Shown: positions 29,359 to 38,013 of the stretch, piece after piece
Position numbering within the stretch: position 1 is the stretch's first letter
Layout: the number at the start of each line of letters is the position of its first letter
Origin: CADEER01 sp965216585
Lineage (GTDB): Bacteria > Desulfobacterota > Binatia > HRBIN30 > CADEER01
NCBI GenBank assembly: GCA_965216585.1
Contig: CBDCGC010000003.1
Span: 868,001 to 932,000, forward strand
Length of the DNA stretch: 64,000 nt
Direction: 5' to 3'
Notes under the pieces: generated by a model
Told to the model about the DNA's origin: nothing
Seen by the model: only the letters and a program-made list of their open reading frames with translations
The model's database searches: none
Program-made: the position numbers and the translations under genes

Positions 29359-30140
29359 CGGCCATCGGCGTTCATCTGCGGATCTCAGCCTTTTCAGAGA
29401 ACCGACCCGGAGACCCATCTACGGCCATCGGCGTTCATCTGCGGATCTCAGCCTTTTCAGAGAACCGACCCGGAGACCCATCTACGGCCATCGGCGTTCA
29501 TCTGCGGATCTCAGCCTTTTCAGAGAACCGACCCGGAGACCCATCTACGGCCATCGGCGTTCATCTGCGGATCTCAGCCTTTTCAGAGAACCGACCCGGA
29601 GACCCATCTGCGGCCATCGGCGTTCATCTGCGGATCTCAGCCTTTTCAGAGAACCGACCCGGAGACCCATCTGCGGCCATCGGCGTTCATCTGCGGATCT
29701 CAGCCTTTTCAGAGAACCGACCCGGAGACCCATCTGCGGCCATCGGCGTTCATCTGCGGATCTCAGCCTTTTCAGAGAACCGACCCGGAGACCCATCTGC
29801 GGCCATCGGCGTTCATCTGCGGATCTCAGCCTTTTCAGAGAACCGACCCGGAGACCCATCTGCGGCCATCGGCGTTCATCTGCGGATCTCAGCCTTTTCA
29901 GAGAACCGACCCGGAGACCCATCTGCGGCCATCGGCGTTCATCTGCGGATCTCAGCCTTTTCAGAGAACCGACCCGGAGACCCATCTGCGGCCATCGGCG
30001 TTCATCTGCGGATCTCAGCCTTTTCAGAGAACCGACCCGGAGACCCATCTGCGGCCATCGGCGTTCATCTGCGGATCTCAGCCTTTTCAGAGAACCGACC
30101 CGGAGACCCATCTGCGGCCATCGGCGTTCATCTGCGGATC
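29359..30140. repeat. 63-bp tandem repeat array, 12 full copies plus a partial copy
   Basis: Units begin CGGCCATCGGCGTTCATCTG at 29359 and then every 63 bases to 30052; a 26-base partial copy starts at 30115. Copies are essentially identical. The only difference seen is the last base, A in units 1-3 and G in units 4-12. No spacers separate the units. Each unit holds CATCTGCGG-type sub-motifs twice and one GATC. Because 63 is divisible by three and the unit lacks stops, both strands show long open frames across it; I regard those as artefacts. The array fills the space between serS and yraN. Confidence 0.97.
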
Positions 30141-30148
30141 ATCGTTGT

Positions 30149-30538
30149 TCACCACGGCGGACGATACGGCGGCAGGTCATCCAGATTGAAGGCGTCTTCA
30201 ACGAGCTCGCAACGCATACCGCCGGCGTCGGCAAACACCGCCACGACATCGAAGCGCATGGGGTGTTGGTGCAGGCGGTTGCGCGCAACGTAGTGCCGCG
30301 CCGCCGTGACGATGCGGCGGCGCTTGCGGCCGTCGATCGACTCGAGCGGATGGACCGGTGAATCCACGGCTCGGGTTCGCACCTCGACAAAGACGAGCGT
30401 GCCCCTGTTCAGCGCCACGAGGTCGATCTCACCACCGCGACAACGGTAGTTGCGCGCAACGATGGCGTAATGCCGCGAGCGCAGCAGCGCTTCCGCGGCC
30501 CGCTCACCGGCGGTGCCGATTTCTTGACGGCGATCCAT
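30149..30538 (-). CDS. yraN: YraN family (UPF0102) nuclease-like protein
   Basis: A 129-residue protein with the restriction endonuclease-like core of UPF0102: GTAGERAAEALLRSRHYAIV, then RCRGGEIDLVALNRGTLVFV, EVRTR and a basic GRKRRRIVTAARHYVAR segment. The E-x(n)-G-G-E-I-D-L and E-V-R pattern matches the catalytic D-ExK-like site. The biological role is not settled. Its 3' end lies eight bases from the repeat array. Confidence 0.92.
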   Translation of the reverse strand: MDRRQEIGTAGERAAEALLRSRHYAIVARNYRCRGGEIDLVALNRGTLVFVEVRTRAVDSPVHPLESIDGRKRRRIVTAARHYVARNRLHQHPMRFDVVAVFADAGGMRCELVEDAFNLDDLPPYRPPW

Positions 30539-30632
30539 GTAAAAACCGTACGCAGCAGCCCGAGCGCCGGCAAATCGGATCGACGGATCGACCGCCGTGA
30601 CAACCTACAACCCCTGTGTTAGCTCGTGCGGG

Positions 30633-30920
30633 ATGGCCATCTCGCGCGACCACGTGCGGCGCGTCGCCCTGCTCGCTCGCCTCCAACTGAGCGACGAAGA
30701 AGAGCGCGACGTCGCCGCCCAGCTCGACCAGATCCTCGGCTACTTCGAGGTGCTGGAGAAGATCGATACGAAGGACATCGAGCCGACCGCACACATCGCA
30801 CCGATGGAGACACCATTTCGCGAGGATGCGGTGAGCACCGAGCCGGCGACCGAGCGCTGGTTGGCCAACGCGCCGGCGACCCAGGGTCGCCACTTCCGCG
30901 TGCCCAAAATCATCGAGTGA
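30633..30920 (+). CDS. gatC: Glu/Asp-tRNA amidotransferase subunit C
   Basis: A 95-residue GatC: AISRDHVRRVALLARLQLSD, ILGYFEVLEKIDTKDIEPTA and a C-terminal 'FREDAV' segment. It stabilises GatA and bridges it to GatB in the complex that converts Glu-tRNA-Gln or Asp-tRNA-Asn to the amide form. The ATG at 30633 gives the family length; an upstream start near 30597 would add 12 unconserved residues. Seven bases separate it from gatA. Confidence 0.95.
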   Translation: MAISRDHVRRVALLARLQLSDEEERDVAAQLDQILGYFEVLEKIDTKDIEPTAHIAPMETPFREDAVSTEPATERWLANAPATQGRHFRVPKIIE

Positions 30921-30927
30921 TCGCCGC

Positions 30928-32394
30928 ATGACCGACCTCATCGACCTCTCGATCGAACAAGCGCGCGATCAACTCGATCGCCGCGAGATTTCGCCACGCC
31001 AGCTCTGCGAGGCCTTCTTGACCCGCATCGAGGCGACCCAACCGGCGCTGAACACCTTCATCACGGTGATGCGCGATGAGGCCCTGGCTCAGGCCGACGC
31101 GGCCGACGCCAAGATTGCCGACGGCGATGGCGGCGCCCTGTGCGGTATCCCGATCGGCGTCAAGGACATCATTCTCAGCGAGGGAACCCGTACCACCGCC
31201 GCCTCGCGTATTCTCGATTCCTTCCGCGCACCCTACGACGCGACCGTCGTACGCAAGCTGCGCAACGCCGGCGCGGTGATCGTCGGCAAGCTCAACTGCG
31301 ACGAGTTCGCCATGGGCTCGTCCAACGAAAACTCCGCCTTCGGCGCCGCCCGCAACCCGTGGGATCATCGGCGCGTACCCGGCGGCTCGTCGGGCGGCTC
31401 GGCCGCCGCCGTCGCCGCCCGCCAGTGCATCGCCTCGCTCGGCACCGACACCGGCGGCTCGATCCGCCAGCCGGCGGCGTTCTGCGGCGTCACCGGCATG
31501 AAGCCAACCTACGGCCGAGTCAGCCGCTACGGCGTCATCGCCTTCGCCTCGTCGCTCGATCAAGTCGGCCCGCTCGGCCGCTCCGTCACCGATGTCGCAA
31601 CCCTGCTCGCCGTCATCGCCGGACACGACGGGCTCGACTCGACCTCGGTCGATCAGCCGATCGCCAACTTCAAAGCCGCGCTCGACGGCGACGTGCGCGG
31701 TCTGCACATCGGTTTGCCGGCGGAGTATTTCGCCGGCGGCGTCGACGACGAGATCCGCGCGGCGGTCGACGCCGCCGCCAAAGAGCTCGAACGACAGGGA
31801 GCCCAGATCGACACGGTCTCGCTGCCACACACCGAATACGCCGTCGCGACCTACTATTTGATCGCCACCGCCGAGGCGAGCTCGAACCTGGCCCGCTACG
31901 ACGGCACGCGCTACGGCTTGCGCACCGGCGACGACGACGGGCTGCTGGCAATGTACCAACAAACCCGCGCCAGCGGCTTCGGCGCCGAGGTGAAACGCCG
32001 CATCATGCTCGGCACGCACGCCCTGTCGTCCGGCTACTACGACGCCTACTACCTGAAAGCACAGAAAGTGCGGACGCTGATCCGGCGCGACTTCGACGAG
32101 GTCTTCGCCGACCACGACCTCATCCTGGCGCCGACGACGCCAACGGTGGCGTTCGAGATCGGCGAGAAGAGCGACGACCCACTCGAGATGTACCTCAACG
32201 ACATCTTCACCATCTCGGTCAACCTGGCCGGACTGCCCGGCCTCGCCCTGCCCTGCGGCCAGACCAGCGGTGGCTTGCCGATCGGCTTTCAGCTCATCGC
32301 CAGGCCGTTCGACGAAGCCACCGCCCTGCGCGCCGGTCACGCCTACCAACAGGCGACGACCTGGCATACGATGCTGCCGCCGGAGGCGGCGTGA
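30928..32394 (+). CDS. gatA: Glu/Asp-tRNA amidotransferase subunit A
   Basis: A 488-residue amidase. The Ser-cis-Ser-Lys triad falls at Lys79 (GIPIGVKD), Ser154 (PGGSSGGS) and Ser178 (GTDTGGSIRQ), exactly the canonical GatA numbering. It hydrolyses glutamine and passes ammonia to GatB. The stop overlaps the start of gatB. Confidence 0.98.
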   Translation: MTDLIDLSIEQARDQLDRREISPRQLCEAFLTRIEATQPALNTFITVMRDEALAQADAADAKIADGDGGALCGIPIGVKDIILSEGTRTTAASRILDSFRAPYDATVVRKLRNAGAVIVGKLNCDEFAMGSSNENSAFGAARNPWDHRRVPGGSSGGSAAAVAARQCIASLGTDTGGSIRQPAAFCGVTGMKPTYGRVSRYGVIAFASSLDQVGPLGRSVTDVATLLAVIAGHDGLDSTSVDQPIANFKAALDGDVRGLHIGLPAEYFAGGVDDEIRAAVDAAAKELERQGAQIDTVSLPHTEYAVATYYLIATAEASSNLARYDGTRYGLRTGDDDGLLAMYQQTRASGFGAEVKRRIMLGTHALSSGYYDAYYLKAQKVRTLIRRDFDEVFADHDLILAPTTPTVAFEIGEKSDDPLEMYLNDIFTISVNLAGLPGLALPCGQTSGGLPIGFQLIARPFDEATALRAGHAYQQATTWHTMLPPEAA

Positions 32395-33845
32395 GTTTCA
32401 TGGCCGACTACGAACCCGTCATCGGACTCGAGGTGCACGCCGAGCTGCTCACCGAGTCGAAGATCTTCTGCGGCTGCTCGGCGAAGTTCGGCGCCGAGCC
32501 CAACCAAAACACCTGCCCGCTCTGCCTCGGCATGCCCGGCGTCTTGCCGGTGCTCAACCGCCAGGTGGTCGACTTTGCCATCCGCACCGGTCTGGCGACG
32601 GGCTGCGAGATCCAAACGCTGAGCCGCTGGGCACGCAAGAACTACTTCTATCCCGATCTTCCCAAAGGGTACCAGATCTCGCAGTACGAGCTGCCGATCT
32701 GCCTCGGCGGCGGCGTCGAGATCGCCGTCGACGACCTGCCGCGCAGGATCGCGCTGACGCGCATCCACATGGAGGAGGATACCGGCAAGAACATCCACGA
32801 CGCGCACGGCGACGCCAGCCTCGTCGACTACAACCGCTGCGGCGTACCGCTGCTCGAGATCGTCAGCGAGCCGGAGATTCGCTCGCCTGAAGAGGCCGGC
32901 GCCTACCTGCGCAAGCTGCGCACCATTCTCCAGTACCTCGAGGTCTGCGACGGCAACATGGAGGAAGGCAGCTTTCGCTGCGATGCCAACGTGTCGGTGC
33001 GACCGGCCGGCGCAACCGAGCTCGGCACCAAGGCGGAGGTCAAGAACCTCAACTCCTTCCGCTCCGTCGAACGCGCCATCGCCTACGAAATCGAACGACA
33101 GTCGAAGGCGCTGCGCGCCGGCGAGTCGATCGTCCAGGAAACCCGCCTGTGGGATACCGAGCGCGAGATCACTCGCTCCATGCGCTCGAAAGAGGACGCC
33201 CACGACTACCGCTACTTCCCCGAGCCCGACCTGCTGCCGCTGGTCGTCGACGCTGCGTGGATCGAAGACGCGCGCGGCCACCTGCCCGAGCTGCCCGACC
33301 AGCGAGCGCACCGTTTCGTCGAGCACTACGGTCTTCCGGCCTACGACGCCGAGGTGCTCACCGCCCGCAAAGATCTGGCCGACTACTTTGAAGAGGTCGT
33401 GCGCGCCAACGGCAACGCCAAGGCGAGCAGCAACTGGGTCATGGGCGAGGTTCTGCGGGTCGTCCGCGAGCGCAAGCTCGACCAGGCGCTGCACATCACC
33501 GACTGGCCGGTGTCGCCAGCCCAGGTCGGCGGCCTCATCGCCCTCATCGACGACGGCACGATCAGCGGCAAGATCGCCAAGTCCGTCTTCGAGGAGCTGC
33601 TCGACTCGGACCGCTCCGCGGCGACCATCGTCGAGGAAAAGGGCCTCAGTCAGGTCAGCGACAGCGGCGAGCTGGCGGCGGTGATCGCCGCCGTGCTCAA
33701 GGGCCAGGAAGACAAGATCGCGGAGTACCGCGCCGGCAAGGAAAAGATGCTCGGCTTCTTCGTCGGCCAGGTGATGAAGGCCACCCAGGGCAAAGCAAAT
33801 CCCAAGATGGTCAACGAAATGCTGCGCAAGGAGCTCGCCGGGTGA
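32391..33845 (+). CDS. gatB: Glu/Asp-tRNA amidotransferase subunit B
   Basis: A 484-residue GatB: VIGLEVHAELLTESKIFCGC begins the kinase-like domain with its zinc cysteines (CGC and CPLCLGMPG). The C-terminal YqeY-like tRNA-binding domain spans about 335-484. It phosphorylates the mischarged tRNA and transfers ammonia. The GTG at 32391 is chosen because GGAGG (32382-32386) is four bases upstream; the family's usual N-terminus would also fit the ATG at 32400, 13 bases from the same site. Together gatCAB suggests that this organism lacks GlnRS, AsnRS or both. Confidence 0.97.
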   Translation: MSFMADYEPVIGLEVHAELLTESKIFCGCSAKFGAEPNQNTCPLCLGMPGVLPVLNRQVVDFAIRTGLATGCEIQTLSRWARKNYFYPDLPKGYQISQYELPICLGGGVEIAVDDLPRRIALTRIHMEEDTGKNIHDAHGDASLVDYNRCGVPLLEIVSEPEIRSPEEAGAYLRKLRTILQYLEVCDGNMEEGSFRCDANVSVRPAGATELGTKAEVKNLNSFRSVERAIAYEIERQSKALRAGESIVQETRLWDTEREITRSMRSKEDAHDYRYFPEPDLLPLVVDAAWIEDARGHLPELPDQRAHRFVEHYGLPAYDAEVLTARKDLADYFEEVVRANGNAKASSNWVMGEVLRVVRERKLDQALHITDWPVSPAQVGGLIALIDDGTISGKIAKSVFEELLDSDRSAATIVEEKGLSQVSDSGELAAVIAAVLKGQEDKIAEYRAGKEKMLGFFVGQVMKATQGKANPKMVNEMLRKELAG

Positions 33846-33960
33846 TTCTCTTCAGCTCGGAGAGAACCCATCCGCCGCGGCTCGCTGCTTGACTTTGGGC
33901 TTGAACATTAAGGAAACTGCCGTCTGCGGTGCCGGTGAGGGGAAGGTGTTTGTGCGAGCA

Positions 33961-35616
33961 ATGGAAATGCGGGGTATGAGGTCAGGCAAGCGCCTTTCCG
34001 TTTCTCTGGCGATTCTCCTGTGGGGCGCCGGCGCGCCGGCGCAGCCGATCGAGCTACTCAGCACCACCGGGCGCGGCACCAGCGCCGAGGGGCGCAGCCA
34101 CACGCCGGCTCTGAGCAGCGATGGCGGCGCCGCCGCCTTTGCGTCCGACGCGCTCGACCTCGTCCAGCCGGCGCGCGATCTGCCGCGTTCCGACGTCTAC
34201 CTGCGCCGGCGCGGCGACGCGCCGGCGACCATCCGCCTCGTCACCGGCATCGACGGCGAAGTCGACGGAGGTTCACAGGTCGGTGGTTTCGCGCCGTCCA
34301 TCTCCGCCGACGGCCGCATCGTCGCCTTCGCTTCGGCCGCCACCAACCTGGTCGACGGCGACACCAACGAGGTCGACGACATCTTCATCTACGACGCCGG
34401 CGACGGCACGACGACGCGCATCGTCGGCGCCAGCGGCGAAGCCGACGGCGGCAGCTCCTTCCCGCGCCTCAGCGGCGACGGCCAGCGAGTCGTGTTCGCC
34501 TCGCAAGCGCGCAATCTGGTCGACGGCGACGACAACGAAGCCACCGACATCTTTCTCTACGAACGCAGCAGCGGCGTCATCAGCCGCGTCAGCGTCGCCT
34601 CGGACGGCACTCCATCCGACGGCGACAGTCGCACGCCGGCGATCAGCGACGACGGCCGCGTCGTCGCCTTCGTGTCGGAGGCGAGAACCTTCGTCGACAC
34701 CGACCTGCGCGGTGTCATCCAAGCGTACACGCACGACGTCGGCAGCGGTACGACCGAGCTCGCTTCGGTGTCATCGGCGGGTGAGCCGGCGAACCGAATC
34801 TCCTTCCTTCCCGACCTCAACGGTGACGGCTCCGTGGTTGCGTTCAAATCGGAAGGGTCGAACCTCGTCGACGGCGACACCAACGGCGTGCCCGACGTCT
34901 TCGTGCGCGATCGCAGCACGGGTGTGACCGAACGCATCAGCGTCGACAACTTCGGCAACCAGTCGAACGACCTCAGCGGCGGTCCGGCGATCAGCGACGA
35001 CGGGCGCTACGTCGCCTTCATTTCGTTTTCATCGACTTTCGATCCACTCGACGGCAACGGTTTTTCCGACGTCTTCATCGTCAATCGCGACGCCGACCCC
35101 AACCAGATCTTGCGCGTCTCCCAGGAACTCGCCATGACGGGGCGCCCGGGCGGCGACGTTCCCGACTTCCCGGTCGCCATCAGCGGCGACGGGCGCATCG
35201 TCGGCTTTGCTTCGGCGGCGGAGAATCTCGTCAGCGGCGACATCAACAACCAAAGCGACGCCTTCGTCGCCTGCAACCCCTTCGAGCTCGAGCGCTGTGT
35301 TCCGACGCCGACACCGAGCCCCAGCGCGACACCGCCGCCGACCGACACGCCCGGTCCTGCAGCCTGTACCGGCGACTGCGACGGCGACGGCATGACGACG
35401 ATTGGCGAGCTCATCCGCATGACCAACATGTCGCTCGGCGTCAGTATCTGCGGCGAGGGTCCAGTCGAGGCCTGCCCGGCCGGCGACGCCAACGCCGATT
35501 GTGCGATTACGGTCGAGGAGCTGATTCGCGCCGTCGGCAACAGCCTGAACGGCTGCACGCGATTCGGCGACCTACCTCTCACCGACGTCGTCGAGATGTG
35601 TTGCGCCCAACCGTGA
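33961..35616 (+). CDS. Secreted PD40/TolB-like propeller with C-terminal dockerin-like pair
   Basis: A 551-residue exported protein with signal peptide (LSVSLAILLWGAGAPAQP). About 400 residues follow of repeats built as 'P-x-[IL]-S-x-D-G-[RQ]-x-[VI]-[AV]-F-x-S-x-A-x-N-L-V-x-G-D-x-N', the WD40-like PD40 propeller of TolB. A short Pro/Thr linker leads to a Cys-bounded double EF-hand, CTGDCDGDGMTTIGEL and GDANADCAITVEEL (35361-35560). The latter resembles dockerin calcium loops. Three ATGs (33961, 33967, 33976) are possible starts. It is 35 bases before a cohesin-like gene, which makes a dockerin-cohesin pairing worth testing. Confidence 0.75.
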   Translation: MEMRGMRSGKRLSVSLAILLWGAGAPAQPIELLSTTGRGTSAEGRSHTPALSSDGGAAAFASDALDLVQPARDLPRSDVYLRRRGDAPATIRLVTGIDGEVDGGSQVGGFAPSISADGRIVAFASAATNLVDGDTNEVDDIFIYDAGDGTTTRIVGASGEADGGSSFPRLSGDGQRVVFASQARNLVDGDDNEATDIFLYERSSGVISRVSVASDGTPSDGDSRTPAISDDGRVVAFVSEARTFVDTDLRGVIQAYTHDVGSGTTELASVSSAGEPANRISFLPDLNGDGSVVAFKSEGSNLVDGDTNGVPDVFVRDRSTGVTERISVDNFGNQSNDLSGGPAISDDGRYVAFISFSSTFDPLDGNGFSDVFIVNRDADPNQILRVSQELAMTGRPGGDVPDFPVAISGDGRIVGFASAAENLVSGDINNQSDAFVACNPFELERCVPTPTPSPSATPPPTDTPGPAACTGDCDGDGMTTIGELIRMTNMSLGVSICGEGPVEACPAGDANADCAITVEELIRAVGNSLNGCTRFGDLPLTDVVEMCCAQP

Positions 35617-35651
35617 TCGCAGTGCGCCAACCGGCGCGGAGGAGTCGACTC

Positions 35652-36785
35652 ATGGCAAAGAGAGCTACGACCACGGCAATCTGGGTCCTGGCTGTAATCC
35701 TCCTCGAGGCTCCCCTCGCTTTCGCCGTCACCTTGGAGTGCGTGCCCGCCGCGGGTCCGCCCGGAGGCACCGTCGACGTCGTCGTTCGCCTCACCGCCGA
35801 CACCGGAGAAGTGGTCGGCGGAGCCCAGGTCGATCTGCAATACGACGCCGCCTTTTTCGACGCCGCCGAGCCGGGTGGCGAGTCACCGAATTGCGTCATT
35901 CACCCCGACATCGGACCGGGAACCGAAGCTGACAAGCGCGTCGCGGTCGGGTTTCTGGACGATTCCGGCTCGCTGCGCGCCGTCATCTTCTCCCAGGACA
36001 ATCTCGAGCCGATTCCGCCCGGTCCGCTCTTCGTCTGTACGTTGCAGATTCCAGCCAACACTCCGCGCCGGCCATCGATCGTCGAGCTGATCGATCCGAT
36101 CAGTAGCGACATCCCCGGCGACCGCCTGCCGACCGATGCCATGTCCTGCCGGATCGACGTGACCGACGAGCCCACCGCAACTCCACGCGCGACCTCGACG
36201 CCAACCCCGGAGGGGTTCTGCAACGGCGATGGAGACTGCAACGGCGGGGTCTGCATCGACAACCGCTGCGCCACCCCGACGCCTCCGGGATTCTGCAACG
36301 ACGAAAGCGACTGCCCCGCCGGACAGGTTTGCACCGACAACCGCTGCGCGACACCCTCCCCCTCGGCAACACCGAAAGGCTTCTGCCGCAGCGACGAAGA
36401 CTGCAGCGGAAGCGAGGTCTGTATCGCCGACCACTGCACCCTGCTCACACCGACGCCTCCGGGATTCTGCACCTCCGATGAGCAGTGTCCGCCCAATCAG
36501 CTCTGCATCGCCGAGCGCTGCGCGACACTGACGCCAACCCCGCAGGGATTCTGCAACGATGACAGCGACTGCCCTACCGGCACCTGCATCGAGAATTTCT
36601 GCACCGAACCGACCGCGACTCCGACCCAAGCCAGCCGCGGCGGAGGCGGGGGCTGCTCCTGCAGCATCGAACCCGATCCCCCGACGCGCGCTCTACTCAA
36701 CCTCGTCCTCGCCCTGCTGCCAGTGGCGTGGCTCGCGTGGGCGAGAAGACCCCGACTCCGCCAGATCGGTTCCCGCAACCACTAG
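35652..36785 (+). CDS. Cohesin-like surface protein with five Cys-rich repeats and MYXO-CTERM-like tail
   Basis: A 377-residue protein with signal peptide (WVLAVILLEAPLAFA). A cohesin-type beta-sandwich spans about 26-175 (VPAAGPPGGTVDVVVRLTAD; GAQVDLQYDAAFFDAAEP; LFVCTLQIPANT). Five repeats of about 30 residues then follow, patterned F-C-x-x-[DE]-x-[DEQ]-C-x(4,5)-C-x(4)-C and joined by TPTP-type linkers. The tail GGGGGCSCS, a hydrophobic helix (LLNLVLALLPVAWLAWA) and RRPRLR match the Gly/Cys-TM-Arg sorting signals (MYXO-CTERM type) that anchor proteins to the envelope. The Shine-Dalgarno GGAGGAG is seven bases before the ATG. Confidence 0.75.
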   Translation: MAKRATTTAIWVLAVILLEAPLAFAVTLECVPAAGPPGGTVDVVVRLTADTGEVVGGAQVDLQYDAAFFDAAEPGGESPNCVIHPDIGPGTEADKRVAVGFLDDSGSLRAVIFSQDNLEPIPPGPLFVCTLQIPANTPRRPSIVELIDPISSDIPGDRLPTDAMSCRIDVTDEPTATPRATSTPTPEGFCNGDGDCNGGVCIDNRCATPTPPGFCNDESDCPAGQVCTDNRCATPSPSATPKGFCRSDEDCSGSEVCIADHCTLLTPTPPGFCTSDEQCPPNQLCIAERCATLTPTPQGFCNDDSDCPTGTCIENFCTEPTATPTQASRGGGGGCSCSIEPDPPTRALLNLVLALLPVAWLAWARRPRLRQIGSRNH

Positions 36786-37069
36786 GACCTTTCGTCGCTG
36801 ACCGAACGATCGCTGCCACCCGACTAGTCGAAGTCGGGCAATGATGTTTGTAGACGGTAAAGCGAAGAGTACCCTCGGGAACGGTATCCAGAGGGTGGTG
36901 TGAAACTGGCGGCAAAGCTCCCAAAGCCGTAGCGTAGCCGAATACGCCAGGATCTGTTCGCAGCAAGCAACGGTGAACCTGGAGAGCGACCGTGTCTCAA
37001 CAATACTCGGTGCATTTCTACCGTCTACCGGATTCGGGGACGCTACACGTTCCAACACCCTCGCACGCA
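36786..37069. other. Intergenic region with a hairpin and atypical composition
   Basis: No plausible gene on the plus strand. The sequence is less GC-rich than its neighbours. It contains a CCCGACT-N6-AGTCGGG hairpin near 36820 and an ACCCTC...GAGGGT pair near 36873. Minus-strand open frames exist but lack a start context or recognisable motifs. It could be a remnant of inserted DNA or an RNA element; neither is shown. Confidence 0.35.
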
Positions 37070-37933
37070 GTGAGGTTCTGCCGAACATCTTGGCGTCACA
37101 GAGTTGTCATCGTCCACATTCTGGCGATTATCGTCGCAGACCTCGGAATAGTTGTTTTCCCAGGAGTTGCCGCACCTGCGAGCACTATTGGCTCGGCCGA
37201 ATGCTGTGGCGACTGCAACGGCGACGGAACAGTCCGGGTTGCAGAGTTGATCTCAATGGTAAGGGATTCGCTCGGTCTTGGACTGGGCGCAGCCTGCGAC
37301 TTCCAGAGGATTGGGAACTGCGGACAATACCCCAGCCAAACTCATTCATCGATTGCCAATCTGCAGACTGCCGCGGTAAGGTCCCTGCGAGGTTGTGACA
37401 CGTGCCCGCTGATATTCGGCAAGCGCGACTTCGATTCGGGATGTGTTTTCCGTGGCCACGTCGAGCTAACCAACGGACGGAGGTTGCCGGCTGTGATGCG
37501 CGTCAACGAGGTTTCCGTCATTCTCAAACTGACAGAGGCTGAAGGTGGCCTCACTATCCTTTTCAATGAAACCGTGGCGGTCGGTGCGCCTACCCCGACG
37601 CCAAGACGGCAGCCAGGACACGAATTCGTCGGGCAGTTTGAGATCGGCCCGAGGATGTCCTTCAGTTTACGAACGGTCGCCTGGAGATCGGAGCGGGAGG
37701 AACTACGTTGGCGTTGGATTTCGAAACACCCCGTTTCGGAGTCAAACGCATCGCCGCAATGTACGATCGTGAATGCGTGTGGTCGTTGCCCGAAGGAGGA
37801 TGTCAATGAAAGTCGACCCGGCGGCACACTCGCGAAGAACGCCATCTCCACCGCGGAGAAGTCCGAATACTACTTGCATAGCCGACTTTTCTTCCGTTTT
37901 TTCCTGCTAATCGCGAAAAACTCCCGCCATTGA
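37070..37933 (+). CDS. Probable exported dockerin-like protein, weakly supported
   Basis: From the GTG at 37070 the frame encodes a plausible signal peptide (RHRVVIVHILAIIVADLGIV ending at VAAPA), then ECCGDCNGDGTVRVAELISM, one calcium-loop motif of the dockerin-like type. The second loop expected about 35 residues later is absent. The remaining 210 residues match nothing I recognise. An upstream GTG at 36992 is also open. Base composition is lower in GC than the flanking genes and the 3' end is AT-rich, so it may be decayed or recently acquired. No good ribosome site is seen. Confidence 0.45.
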   Translation: MRFCRTSWRHRVVIVHILAIIVADLGIVVFPGVAAPASTIGSAECCGDCNGDGTVRVAELISMVRDSLGLGLGAACDFQRIGNCGQYPSQTHSSIANLQTAAVRSLRGCDTCPLIFGKRDFDSGCVFRGHVELTNGRRLPAVMRVNEVSVILKLTEAEGGLTILFNETVAVGAPTPTPRRQPGHEFVGQFEIGPRMSFSLRTVAWRSEREELRWRWISKHPVSESNASPQCTIVNACGRCPKEDVNESRPGGTLAKNAISTAEKSEYYLHSRLFFRFFLLIAKNSRH

Positions 37934-38013
37934 ACGTCGTTCACCCCGATTGAACGCCCTGATCGCGTAGGACGAGCGCCACCAGCTCCGGCGCCGTCCC
38001 TGAGATCAAGGGG

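Noticed and set aside
29359..30140. CRISPR array, or long repeat-encoded proteins on either strand
   Set aside because: There are no unique spacers between units, so it is not CRISPR. The long open frames arise because the 63-bp unit is a multiple of three without stops; they have no start context or conserved fold.
36786..37010. Insertion sequence remnant or transposon end
   Set aside because: A hairpin is present, but no terminal repeats, target duplication or transposase motif could be identified.
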